DNA from: Granulicella sp. S156
GTDB lineage: Bacteria; Acidobacteriota; Terriglobia; Terriglobales; Acidobacteriaceae
Length of the DNA stretch: 64,000 nucleotides
Direction: 5' to 3'
NCBI RefSeq assembly: GCF_009766105.1
Contig: NZ_LMUH01000009.1
Coordinates: 1 to 64,000, forward strand
Under the pieces are notes generated by a model, which was not told where the DNA came from, searched no databases, and saw nothing but the letters and a program-made list of their open reading frames with translations. The position numbers and the translations under genes are program-made. Below, one piece after another: positions 17,031-25,069 of the stretch. The first letter of the stretch is position 1. Each line of letters begins with the position of its first letter.

Positions 17031-17144
17031 TAGAGCGGTTTCACAACAAGTATTTGCAGAAGCTGACGAGGTTTGCGTGGTTTTCCCCCAGAAAAACCAT
17101 GTGCATCGCCTTTTCCGGGGCACACTTATTGTGAAACCGCTCTA
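17031..17144. repeat. TAGAGCGGTTTCAC inverted-repeat element
   Basis: TAGAGCGGTTTCACAA (17031-17046) is exactly matched by TTGTGAAACCGCTCTA (17129-17144), and the arms continue to 20 bp with one mismatch. The central 74 nt differs from the other family members. The element begins one base beyond the stop codon of the alpha/beta-hydrolase gene. Confidence 0.9.
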
Positions 17145-17145
17145 G

Positions 17146-18315
17146 TTATATCCGCACGCACTGATCACGATCAGTAGCTTCTGCGATCAATGGTTCTGAT
17201 CCAACTTGTGTGACTACATCTCGTATAGCGTCAGCGATCGCTTCCGGCTTCTGCCGATGCATCATATGACCTGAGCCTGCTACCAATCTGTACTCCCCGT
17301 ACCTGGACCGCCTTGCGAGGTCAACCTGGAAGCTATGCCATTCATAGTTGATGGCGTCCACCTGCCGCTGAGTCATGCTGGGAAATGCCGAGAGTGGAAT
17401 CTTTTCTGAACGTTCCAGATCGATCAGAGGTATATCCGCACGCCAGGTAAGCCTCTGATGGTCCGGAAGAAAGCCGTTGTCCCGCAGAAATGCGGGATTA
17501 TTCCAGTTCGGGTCCATCTGTGGTGAGATGGCCGCATCGCGCCACTCCATCTCCTCGTGCGAGGAGTCAACGAAAACGAGTCCACCGACCTCATGCGGAT
17601 ACTGCTGCTGATAACGCCGTACCAAAATGCCACCAGCTGAAGCTCCCACCAGCACATACGGCTGCTTCAGACCCGCAGCCTGGAAAAGGCTGTGCATCTC
17701 CGAGACAACCTGATCGATGGAACGGGACTGCGGGGACTCTTGGACGTGATCGCTACGGCCAGCCCCGATCGCATCGTAACTGCATACTCGAATCGAGGAA
17801 GGTAATTTCTGTTGTACCAGCGCCCATGAGTCGGCCGTGCCAAGCCCTCTTCCACTTGCCAGAATCACGATAGGTCCGGCATTCGGATCCCCTGAACATT
17901 CGAGAAACATCTTATGTCCATTCGGAAGTTGAACCAGATCACCCGATGTTGGAGCTGGCGGAGAGCTTTGTAGGGTAGATCCCTCCTGCGAAAACGCATG
18001 GACAACAGGAGAAGGCCCAATGGAGTAGAAACCGAAAGCAGCACCAACGGTTAAGCCACTAGCCAGCACACTAGCGGCGAACAGGAGGCGGAGTCGGGCT
18101 GCATAGTGTGAGCGTGGGTTAGCAAGGGCGATTGTCTCGGCTAGAAAGCCAGACCAAACTCTCGCAATAGCGCTTGGGCCTTCACTCCAGGCATCCCTGA
18201 GTTCCTCTCGAAACACCTCACGTACTTCATCTCCGTATCGAGCCAATAGCTCATCACTTTGAAACGTGAGAAGACAGTCGAACAAACAGCAGTGCGCTTG
18301 ATACAGGCGATTCAT
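17146..18315 (-). CDS. Alpha/beta hydrolase fused to a permease-prefix-like N-terminus
   Basis: The 389-residue protein has two parts. Residues 1-75 (LLARYGDEVREVFREELRDAW) resemble the cytoplasmic prefix domain found on acidobacterial ABC-type permeases. A membrane segment (LLFAASVLASGLTVGAAFGF) and linker follow. Residues about 125-389 form an alpha/beta hydrolase, with an oxyanion region in ILASGRGLG, the nucleophile elbow VGASAGG (Ser), a likely acid in FVDSSHEE and the catalytic His in GSGHMMH. The enzyme domain would face the periplasm if the segment is a type II anchor. The substrate is unknown. The combination of prefix domain and hydrolase is unusual. Upstream lies a strong 25-bp hairpin (18393-18447). 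Confidence 0.78.
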   Translation of the reverse strand: MNRLYQAHCCLFDCLLTFQSDELLARYGDEVREVFREELRDAWSEGPSAIARVWSGFLAETIALANPRSHYAARLRLLFAASVLASGLTVGAAFGFYSIGPSPVVHAFSQEGSTLQSSPPAPTSGDLVQLPNGHKMFLECSGDPNAGPIVILASGRGLGTADSWALVQQKLPSSIRVCSYDAIGAGRSDHVQESPQSRSIDQVVSEMHSLFQAAGLKQPYVLVGASAGGILVRRYQQQYPHEVGGLVFVDSSHEEMEWRDAAISPQMDPNWNNPAFLRDNGFLPDHQRLTWRADIPLIDLERSEKIPLSAFPSMTQRQVDAINYEWHSFQVDLARRSRYGEYRLVAGSGHMMHRQKPEAIADAIRDVVTQVGSEPLIAEATDRDQCVRI

Positions 18316-18710
18316 CTCTGTTCTCCGATTCTTAATACCCGTTCCATGATCTGCGGCTCAACTCTGGTCAATTGTGTCTCTGCTGCGTCAATGACTCGCG
18401 CTATGTAGATTGCTACTTTATGAGTAGCAATCTACATAGCACGAGTCGACAAGGTCAAGAGCAAAGGCCTGGAGAGTCCCATAAGGATACGAAGAGCGTC
18501 AGGGGGTGAACTCGCTAGTCTGCGACGAGAGGCCTTCTCCCACTGCTTCCGGTACGCCGCCTTGAATCGACTCAGCCGCAGCCTCCCGAAGTCTCGAGAG
18601 TTTGTTGCTTTTCGAGGGTATAAAGTTAAATAAATTACAAAAACATCTTGTTTAAATTAACTAATTTGATTATTGTCGATTTTGTGCTCGAGAAATGAGA
18701 TCGGCAAACT
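18316..18710. other. Divergent intergenic region
   Basis: No gene is supported between the divergently transcribed hydrolase (minus) and DUF2089 (plus) genes. The dominant feature is the long hairpin at 18393-18447. From about 18600 to 18700 the sequence turns AT-rich (AAATAAATTACAAAAACATC) and probably holds the promoter of the DUF2089 operon. Confidence 0.45.
18393..18447. promoter_or_regulatory. 25-bp near-perfect inverted repeat
   Basis: The arms 18393-18417 and 18423-18447 pair at 24 of 25 positions around a TTATG loop. The core is GCTATGTAGATTGCTACT and its exact complement. The only mismatch is C18399/A18441. No T-tract follows on either strand, so it is not a classical terminator. 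It sits 78 bp before the hydrolase start and about 264 bp before the DUF2089 start, consistent with an operator or a structured leader. Confidence 0.75.
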
Positions 18711-19097
18711 ATGGATTCCACCCCCAAACCTGCTTCCGACTGGCAAGACCTGCTCCGCATCGCCCAGGGTAGCCCGCTCCTCATCGAGCGCGTCTCTATC
18801 CCGGAGAAAGGAATCGCTGTCGAAGGCCAATTCACCCTCCCCGAGCTTGCCCGCCTCAGTCTGGAAGACCAGGTCTTCGTCGTCGCCTTCCTTCGCTCTC
18901 ATGGCTCGATCAAGGAGATGGAGCAGACCTTCGGCGTCAGCTACCCCACCATCAAGGCCCGCCTCAACCGCATCTCCGGCCAGCTGCAATTCATTGAAAC
19001 CAACCCGTCTCCATCCCGCGCGGAAGTGCTGGAACGGCTCAAGGCCGGCGAAATCACCGCCGACGAAGCTATCCGCGCACTGGAGGCCCTCAAGTGA
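18711..19097 (+). CDS. DUF2089 family protein
   Basis: The 128-residue protein resembles DUF2089. It has a central helix-turn-helix-like segment (LSLEDQVFVVAFLRSHGSIKEMEQTFGVSYPTIKARL in outline, residues 45-82), in which a sigma-like or HTH fold is likely. It ends with a short helical module, VLERLKAGEITADEAIRALEAL. The same module begins the protein encoded at 19459. The product is probably a DNA-binding or protein-interaction regulator; direct evidence is lacking. Its stop codon overlaps the GTG start of the next gene by 4 nt. Genes 18711, 19094 and 19459 look like one operon. Confidence 0.75.
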   Translation: MDSTPKPASDWQDLLRIAQGSPLLIERVSIPEKGIAVEGQFTLPELARLSLEDQVFVVAFLRSHGSIKEMEQTFGVSYPTIKARLNRISGQLQFIETNPSPSRAEVLERLKAGEITADEAIRALEALK

Positions 19098-19354
19098 CTC
19101 CCAACTTCGCCGTCCTCGGCATTGCAACCCCAACCCGGCACATGCCGCGCCTATGGATCCCTCTCTTCCTACTCTGGATTCCGGTCGTCCTGCTGTCACC
19201 CCTCATTTTCCTGACGCTGGCCGCTGTCGCGATCGTCACCCGCACCACCGTCTGGCGCTTGATCTCCCTTTGCTGGGGCATCCTCTCTGGCCTGCCTGGC
19301 ACTGATGTGCGCGTGCATGCAGACGGCAACCACGTCCTGGTCCGCGTTCTTTAG
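19094..19354 (+). CDS. Small membrane protein in DUF2089 operon
   Basis: The 86-residue product starts at a GTG overlapping the upstream stop codon (GTGA). An ATG at 19142 is an alternative that removes 16 polar residues. It has one strong bipartite hydrophobic region (LWIPLFLLWIPVVLLSPLIFLTLAAVAIV), enough for one or two membrane passes, and a short polar C-terminus (VRVHADGNHVLVRVL). I recognise no family. In similar loci of Firmicutes and Acidobacteriota a small membrane protein accompanies SHOCT/YvlB-like proteins, so an envelope-associated regulatory role is possible but unproven. Confidence 0.6.
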   Translation: MTPNFAVLGIATPTRHMPRLWIPLFLLWIPVVLLSPLIFLTLAAVAIVTRTTVWRLISLCWGILSGLPGTDVRVHADGNHVLVRVL

Positions 19355-19458
19355 CTCCAAGCTCCTCGGGCGCCCCACCCTAGCCGCGTTCTTGTTTTTG
19401 GCGGCCAGGGTGGATAGCACGACCCTCAACGCCTAACCGCTTTCCACGGAGGAACACC

Positions 19459-19935
19459 ATGAACGAAAATCGCCGCCAAATTCTGGAGATGCTCTCCACC
19501 GGCAAAATCACCGCTGATGAAGCCGAACGGCTCATCGCCGCCCTCGAGTCCGGCCCGGCCACCACTGTGGGAGAGCACATGAGCTCGATCCCCGGCTCCA
19601 ACGGAGCCGCCGCCGGCACCGTCAAAACCCGTGCCAAATATCTCCGCGTCCTGGTCGAGGCCGACGAGCAGATGACCGGCAGGAAAGGTCCCACCTCGGT
19701 GAACGTTCGCGTGCCCATGCAGCTGCTCCGCGCCGGAGTGCGTTTGGCCAGCCTCATCCCCGCGCAGGCGCACAGCCAGCTCGACGAAGCGCTGAACCGC
19801 CACGGCGTCCCGCTCACCCTCTCCCAGATCAAGCCCGAGAATCTCGAGGAGCTGATCGACCATCTCGAAGACCTGACCGTTGATGTCGACTCCCGGGACG
19901 TGGGAACAGCGAAAGTCCGAGTCTTCTGCGAGTAG
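19459..19935 (+). CDS. SHOCT-like domain protein
   Basis: The 158-residue protein opens with the short helical module ILEMLSTGKITADEAERLIAALE, like the SHOCT-like segments of YvlB-type proteins. After a Gly/Ala/Ser-rich linker comes a domain with KYLRVLVEA, SVNVRVPMQLLRAGVRLASLIP and a Glu/Asp-rich C-terminal part ending KVRVFCE. GGAGG precedes the ATG by seven nt. The module is shared with the C-terminus of the DUF2089 protein two genes upstream, which suggests that the two products interact or compete for one partner. The function is unknown. Confidence 0.72.
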   Translation: MNENRRQILEMLSTGKITADEAERLIAALESGPATTVGEHMSSIPGSNGAAAGTVKTRAKYLRVLVEADEQMTGRKGPTSVNVRVPMQLLRAGVRLASLIPAQAHSQLDEALNRHGVPLTLSQIKPENLEELIDHLEDLTVDVDSRDVGTAKVRVFCE

Positions 19936-19956
19936 CCCGTGACTGGAATTCACAGG

Positions 19957-20103
19957 ATGATTCAAGCGAGTTCGGAAGAGGAAGTGTCGAAAGAGGAGAT
20001 GAGCTTGCTTCAGGCGAAGATTGCATGCCTGCAACAGCTCATCTCCGAATTGCTTCTGAAGAACCAACGGCTCCGGGAAGCACTAGTAGACAGAAAAACT
20101 TAA
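19957..20103 (+). CDS. Small acidic coiled-coil ORF (48 aa)
   Basis: A short open frame follows the SHOCT-like gene after 21 nt. From the ATG at 19957 it encodes 48 residues (an in-frame GTG at 19939 would give 54). The sequence has an acidic start (ASSEEEVSKEEM) and then a leucine-rich heptad-like stretch (SLLQAKIACLQQLISELLLK), consistent with a short coiled coil, and ends DRKT. No strong ribosome binding site is present. Its position as a possible fourth gene of the operon and its regular amphipathic pattern favour a real gene, but chance cannot be excluded. Confidence 0.45.
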   Translation: MIQASSEEEVSKEEMSLLQAKIACLQQLISELLLKNQRLREALVDRKT

Positions 20104-20113
20104 TACACCGGTT

Positions 20114-22654
20114 CTAGATCTCCGGCCGCAGCTCAACCTTCTTCGTTGCAATCGCCAGCTTGACGCTAGGCAGCTTCGGCCCGGGCCACTCTTCGGCATA
20201 GGCCTCGACAACGATCTGCCCCGGAGTCTTGCTCGCCTGCACAATCACCTGCGCCAGTCCATTGAAGAGGCTCCGCTTCGGCTCTTTGTCTGACTCCTGG
20301 CAGTTCGGGTCGCCGTTGCCGACACCCAACAGAGCGCCATCGCCTGTGATCTTGAAGACGATCTTATTGTCCGCAGTCGGCACAGCGCGACCTTCTTTAT
20401 CGAGCACCTCGACGCGCAGGACCGCAATGTCGGCTCCATCCGCATCGATCTCCAGGCGATCGGCTGTGAGCTTGATCGACTCCGGCTTTCCGGTAGTCTG
20501 CCGTTTCTCCACCAGAATGACCTTGCCGTTCTTACTGCCTCGGGCCTCGATCACACCGGGTTCATACTTCACCTTCCACTCCAGATGCGTCAGTGGCACT
20601 ACCTTCTGGCTGCCCTGACTTTGTCCATTGAGAAACAGCTCTACCTCATCCGCATTCGAATGCACCCACACTGAGACGGGCTCGCCCAGACGCTCCTCCC
20701 AGTTCCAGTGCGGAAACAGATGCAGCACCGGCTCGCTGCCCCACCAGGCCTTGTAGTAGAAGAAGCTGTCCTTCGGAAATCCGCACATATCGACGATGCC
20801 GAACTGCGAGTTGATCGAGGGCCAGCCGTACGGCGTTGGCTCACCACGATAGTCGAAGCCGGTCCACGCGAAGCCGCCGGCCAGCCACTCACGCTCCGCA
20901 TAGTACTTCCACCACTCCTCGGCCAGCTCCGCCCACGCGGGATGGTTCACATCGTAAGCGCTAACCCAGTTGCGCAGCTTGTCCGTCGAGTAGATGCCGC
21001 GCGTCGACACCGCACTCGCAGTCTCCGAGCCGATAGTCAACGCATGAGGATGTGTCTTGCGATACGTATCCGGCGCGGACGGCTGGTTCGGTTTGGTCAG
21101 CAGGCCCAGGTTGTAGTTGAACCCCACCACATCCAGCGCATTCACGACACCTTTCTCATATCCTCCATTGTCCGCAGCAGTACATAGCCGGGTTGGATCC
21201 AGCTCATGGCTGCGCCTCACCATCGCCCCCACAATGCGCTCTCCCTGATCCGCTAAGTCGCCTTGCAGATGCCACTCTTCGTTGCCCATCGACCACAGGA
21301 TGATCGAGGGTGAGTTGCGATAGCGCTTCACCATCGCCTCAAGCTGCGCCAGGCCCTCGTCATTGGAGCTCATCATGCGCGTCTCGCACATCATCATCAT
21401 GCCCATGTGGTCGCAGGCCTCTACCCACTCCGGCGTCGGCATATTGTGTGAGGTGCGAACCGCGTTCGATCCCATCTCCTTCAGCACCGCCAACCGATAC
21501 CACTGCAGACGATCCGGCAGCGCTGCGCCTACACCTGCGTGGTCCTGGTGGTTGCACGTTCCCTTGATCTTGACGGACTTGCCGTTGAGAAAAAATCCCT
21601 TGTCGGCATCGAAACGTATCGTGCGGACGCCGAAGCTGACCTGCTCTGCATCGGTGGTCTTTCCGTCAGATACAACCGTAACCACCGCCGTATAGAGCGT
21701 TGGTGTCTCCAGCGACCACAGCGTGGGCTTGGCGAGTTTCACGCTCGCCGTAAAGTTCGCGGAAGCATCTGCTGCAATCGTCTGTGCCGCCGCCTCTCCC
21801 GTGGCCACGGTCTTCTTCGCCGCATCTAGGATCTTCCACTGAACGCGACATGCCGTCGCCTGCTTGCCCTGGTTCTGTACGACGGTTCCCAGGTTCAGCG
21901 TGGCGTTATCGCCGTGCACTTCGCTACGGACAAAGCTCTCCCACCGGCCCAGATGCAGCGCCTCGGTCTTCGTAAGCCACAGGTGCCGATAGATCCCCGC
22001 GCCCTCATAGAACCAGCCATCGCCAAAGCTCGCATCCATACGCACGACGAGGTAGTTCTTGCCGCCATAGATCAGAAAGTCCGAGAGGTCGAAGCTGAAC
22101 GGCGCATACCCGTTGTCGTTGCGGCCGATAAAGAATCCGTTGAGGAAGACCAGCGCACTGCGAAAGGCGCCATCGAACTCCAGGGAGATCCTGCGCCCCG
22201 AATCTTCTTTAGGAATCTCGAACGAGCGCCGGTACCAGCCGACGCTGGTCTCGGGATACCTGCGTCCCAACGGCTTGTAGCCGTGGCCCTGGAGCGCCTC
22301 GTCGTCGACAAAGGGCAGTTCGACCGCCCAGTCGTGTGGCAGATTCAGCGACTTCCATTTGGAGTCGTCGAACTTCTCCTTCGCAAAGCCAAAGTCGCCC
22401 GACTTGGCAAAGTCCCCCTGGTCAGCTCCAAAGCCCAGGTCATGGGAAGGATCATTGCCATTGCCCTGAAAAAACTTCCACCCAAAGTCCAACAACAGTC
22501 GCTCCCGCGGCGCCAAAGCAGCCAGCGATCCTGCAGAAGTCTCAGCTGCGGCAAACAGAGTCTCGGCACGGGCGACAGCAGAGTTGGCCACAAGGGAAGT
22601 AGCAGACAGGGCAATTCCAGAACGAAGCAGCTCACGGCGAGTGAACACAGGCAT
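20114..22654 (-). CDS. Tat-exported family GH2 beta-galactosidase-like glycosidase
   Basis: The 846-residue enzyme starts with a Tat-type signal (TRRELLRSGIALSATSLVA). The GH2 order follows: a sugar-binding jelly-roll (LLDFGWKFFQG ... LPHDWAVE ... GWYRRSFEIP), an Ig-like domain, and the TIM barrel with ILWSMGNEEW (acid/base E459) and TIGSETAS (nucleophile E544). C-terminal Ig-like domains (VELFLNGQSQG; IEARGSKNGK) complete it. GH2 members of this architecture include beta-galactosidases; specificity among beta-galactoside, mannoside or glucuronide cannot be settled. Export suggests periplasmic oligosaccharide breakdown, fitting the TonB-type receptor and the alpha-galactosidase in the same window. 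Confidence 0.9.
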   Translation of the reverse strand: MPVFTRRELLRSGIALSATSLVANSAVARAETLFAAAETSAGSLAALAPRERLLLDFGWKFFQGNGNDPSHDLGFGADQGDFAKSGDFGFAKEKFDDSKWKSLNLPHDWAVELPFVDDEALQGHGYKPLGRRYPETSVGWYRRSFEIPKEDSGRRISLEFDGAFRSALVFLNGFFIGRNDNGYAPFSFDLSDFLIYGGKNYLVVRMDASFGDGWFYEGAGIYRHLWLTKTEALHLGRWESFVRSEVHGDNATLNLGTVVQNQGKQATACRVQWKILDAAKKTVATGEAAAQTIAADASANFTASVKLAKPTLWSLETPTLYTAVVTVVSDGKTTDAEQVSFGVRTIRFDADKGFFLNGKSVKIKGTCNHQDHAGVGAALPDRLQWYRLAVLKEMGSNAVRTSHNMPTPEWVEACDHMGMMMMCETRMMSSNDEGLAQLEAMVKRYRNSPSIILWSMGNEEWHLQGDLADQGERIVGAMVRRSHELDPTRLCTAADNGGYEKGVVNALDVVGFNYNLGLLTKPNQPSAPDTYRKTHPHALTIGSETASAVSTRGIYSTDKLRNWVSAYDVNHPAWAELAEEWWKYYAEREWLAGGFAWTGFDYRGEPTPYGWPSINSQFGIVDMCGFPKDSFFYYKAWWGSEPVLHLFPHWNWEERLGEPVSVWVHSNADEVELFLNGQSQGSQKVVPLTHLEWKVKYEPGVIEARGSKNGKVILVEKRQTTGKPESIKLTADRLEIDADGADIAVLRVEVLDKEGRAVPTADNKIVFKITGDGALLGVGNGDPNCQESDKEPKRSLFNGLAQVIVQASKTPGQIVVEAYAEEWPGPKLPSVKLAIATKKVELRPEI

Positions 22655-22758
22655 TAGGGATCCTTGACGACTGTGTCTCGCTTACGCAGCACACACAGCG
22701 TAGATTTTTAAGACGATCCATCATCCCAAGAAAACGGTTACTCGTAAAGCGCCGCTTT

Positions 22759-23895
22759 TTATTCGGCCCCTGCGATCATCCCCGCCAGCAACGTCGTCCG
22801 CTCCACCAAGTGTGCCTTCACCACATGTTCATGCGCGGCATGGGCGCCTGCTCCCACCGCCCCCATCCCGTCGAGCGTCGGCACCCCGAGGGCAGCGGTA
22901 AAGTTCCCATCCGACCCGCCTCCGGTCGAGGCCTCGTCCAGCACAAACCCCATCTCGTCCGCCAGCTTCCTGGCCAGACGAAACAGCGCCACCGTCCCCG
23001 GCTTGCGCTCCATTGGAGGCCGGTTGATGCCGCCCGTTACCGTCAGCTTGCATCCTTTGTCCGTAACCTTCAACGATCGGAAGAGCCTCTCCACACGCGC
23101 TGCGTCGCTCGCCTTCGCGATTCTCACATCCACCTCGGCCATGCACTCCGCCGCAATCACGTTCGATCGCGTCCCCCCTGCGATCACCCCTGCATTCACC
23201 GTCAGGCCCTTGTTCAGGTCCGTAAATCCCGCCACCGTCTGCACCAGCCGAGCCATCTCCAGCACGGCCGAGTGCCCACACTCGAAGTCGACGCCGCTGT
23301 GCGCTGCCACACCCTGCACCTTCAAACAGTAGTTCCCAATGCCTTTGCGTGCCGTCTTGTAAGCCAGACCCTGCGCGGGTTCCAGCACAAACACCGCCGA
23401 ACACTCCTGCGCGATCTTCTCGGTGATCGGCCGCGATACTGTGCTGCCCACCTCCTCATCACTATTCAGCAGCAGAGTCACAGGCCTCCCCACTCCGAGC
23501 GCGTTCAATGCCGTAAGCGCCTCCAGGGCCATCACTACCCCGGCCTTCATATCCACCACACCCGGCCCAAAGATTTTGCCTTCAGCCTCCCGCCACGGCA
23601 TCTTCGCCAGCGTTCCCATCGGCCAGACCGTGTCCGTATGCCCAAGCAGCAACACCCGCCCACGCTTGCTCTTCGTCGGCCCAAAGCGCAGCTCCAGCAC
23701 ATCGCCAAACTTCTTCTGCCGATGCCGCTTGACCTTGCCGCCCATCGCCTCAACCCAGCCCGCGACAAGCGCCCCCGCACGATCTACGGCAGCCTTATCC
23801 TCACTGGGAGACTCAATCTCCACCAACTCCCGTAGCCGCTGTAGCAGCCGCTGCTCCTCAGCCCCCACCACCTTCTGAATATTCACCATCGTCAT
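22759..23895 (-). CDS. M20 family metallopeptidase (carboxypeptidase G2-like)
   Basis: The 378-residue protein has all M20 di-zinc motifs: LLLGHTDTVWP (His and Asp), GPGVVDMKAG (bridging Asp), NSDEEVGS (catalytic Glu followed by ligand Glu), a ligand acid in FVLEPAQ and the C-terminal His in AHAAHEHV. The dimerisation domain includes VQGVAAHSGVDFECG. The family removes C-terminal Glu or similar residues from peptides and folate-like compounds; the true substrate is unknown. There is no signal peptide. Alternative starts lie one or two codons apart (MTM). It is a single gene, followed on the other side by a dispersed repeat. Confidence 0.9.
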   Translation of the reverse strand: MTMVNIQKVVGAEEQRLLQRLRELVEIESPSEDKAAVDRAGALVAGWVEAMGGKVKRHRQKKFGDVLELRFGPTKSKRGRVLLLGHTDTVWPMGTLAKMPWREAEGKIFGPGVVDMKAGVVMALEALTALNALGVGRPVTLLLNSDEEVGSTVSRPITEKIAQECSAVFVLEPAQGLAYKTARKGIGNYCLKVQGVAAHSGVDFECGHSAVLEMARLVQTVAGFTDLNKGLTVNAGVIAGGTRSNVIAAECMAEVDVRIAKASDAARVERLFRSLKVTDKGCKLTVTGGINRPPMERKPGTVALFRLARKLADEMGFVLDEASTGGGSDGNFTAALGVPTLDGMGAVGAGAHAAHEHVVKAHLVERTTLLAGMIAGAE

Positions 23896-23945
23896 AGCTT
23901 CTACGCTACCGCGTTCCTCTATGTCCTTGCAGTCATTGATATCTG

Positions 23946-23998
23946 TTTTTCGTCGTCATCCCGAGGCGTAGCCGAAGGACCCCCGCATTGGTGCTACC
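23946..23998. repeat. CGTCGTCATCCCGAGGCGTAG dispersed repeat
   Basis: TTTTTCGTCGTCATCCCGAG continues into GGCGTAGCCGAAGGACCCCC and GCATTGGTGCTACC. It matches the 1.4-kb pair and the 38.6-kb copy apart from a few substitutions. It lies between the M20 peptidase start and lpxC. Confidence 0.8.
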
Positions 23999-24022
23999 TC
24001 AGCGTGAAGGCTAAGGTTCGCG

Positions 24023-25069
24023 GTGTCGCGATCATCCCTGTACCAAACTCCTCAACTGTGTCCAAATAACCACACTCCAATCCCGTCCCCCCGTTGTAGC
24101 CTGTGTCTTTACTGCAACATTCAGGGAAAAGCGCACCTGCCCAACGACGCCAAATTCGAACAGACGATCCACAGCCCGCTGGACTTCAGCGGCATCGGTT
24201 TACACTCCGGCGCGGAGGTCACCATGCGGCTCGTTCCCGCACCTGCCGGCTCCGGCATCGTCTTCCGCCGCACCGACCTCGACAACTTTGAGATTCCCGC
24301 CACCGGCCGCAACGTCGCCAAGGTCAGTTACGCGACCTCGCTGATGCGCCAGGGCGTGCTCATCTCTACCACCGAGCACCTGCTCTCCGCGTTGATCGGT
24401 CTCGGTGTCGACAACGTCATCGTTGAAGTCGACAACCTCGAAGTGCCCATTCTGGACGGTTCGGCCCGGCCCTACGTTACCGCCATGCTCGGTGCGGGGT
24501 TCAAGCGCCAGCGCCGCAAGCGCGAATACCTCCGCATCCTCAAAGAGATCGAAGTTCGCGAAGGCAGCAAGTTCATCGGCGTCTACCCCGGCGAAGGCTA
24601 TTCGATCCACTACACTATCGACTTTCCCGAGCCCATCGGCCACGAGACCTTTATCGGCGACCTCGAAGCCGGCGACTACAGCAGCCTCATCGCACCCGCG
24701 CGCACGTTCGGCTTCCGCGAAGATGAGCCGATGCTGCGCGACATGGGACTGATACGCGGAGCCTCCGACGAGTGCGCCATCATCATCGGAGGCGGCGAGG
24801 TGCAGAACGGCCCGCTGCGCTTTGGCGATGAGTTCGTGCGCCACAAAGTCCTCGACCTCATCGGCGACCTCGCTCTTGCCGGCCGCCGCATCTGGGGACG
24901 CGTCGTCGCCGAACGCGCCGGCCACGCGATGCACACCGCGCTGGTGCAGCGCCTGCTGCGCGACCGCTCGGCCTGGGAGCTGGCGCATCGTTACGAGGAA
25001 CCTGCAGCAGCAGCCGAACCAACGACTCGACCCATTGCGGCAGCTACACTACAGCCCTCCCACGCATGA
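24023..25069 (+). CDS. lpxC: UDP-3-O-acyl-N-acetylglucosamine deacetylase LpxC
   Basis: The protein carries every LpxC signature. These are SGIGLHSGAEVTMRL at the N-terminus, ISTTEHLLSAL (zinc His), VPILDGSARPYV, PARTFGF with RDMGLIRGAS, RHKVLDLIGDLALAG (zinc His and Asp) and GHAMHTALVQ (catalytic His). LpxC performs the committed deacetylation step of lipid A synthesis in the cytoplasm, showing the organism has a lipid A outer membrane. The start is uncertain. GTG 24023 is the only standard start in frame and adds about 42 non-conserved, Cys- and Pro-rich residues. The conserved protein starts near residue 44, so a non-standard CTG near 24137 is possible. It overlaps folK by 4 nt. Confidence 0.93.
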   Translation: MSRSSLYQTPQLCPNNHTPIPSPRCSLCLYCNIQGKAHLPNDAKFEQTIHSPLDFSGIGLHSGAEVTMRLVPAPAGSGIVFRRTDLDNFEIPATGRNVAKVSYATSLMRQGVLISTTEHLLSALIGLGVDNVIVEVDNLEVPILDGSARPYVTAMLGAGFKRQRRKREYLRILKEIEVREGSKFIGVYPGEGYSIHYTIDFPEPIGHETFIGDLEAGDYSSLIAPARTFGFREDEPMLRDMGLIRGASDECAIIIGGGEVQNGPLRFGDEFVRHKVLDLIGDLALAGRRIWGRVVAERAGHAMHTALVQRLLRDRSAWELAHRYEEPAAAAEPTTRPIAAATLQPSHA

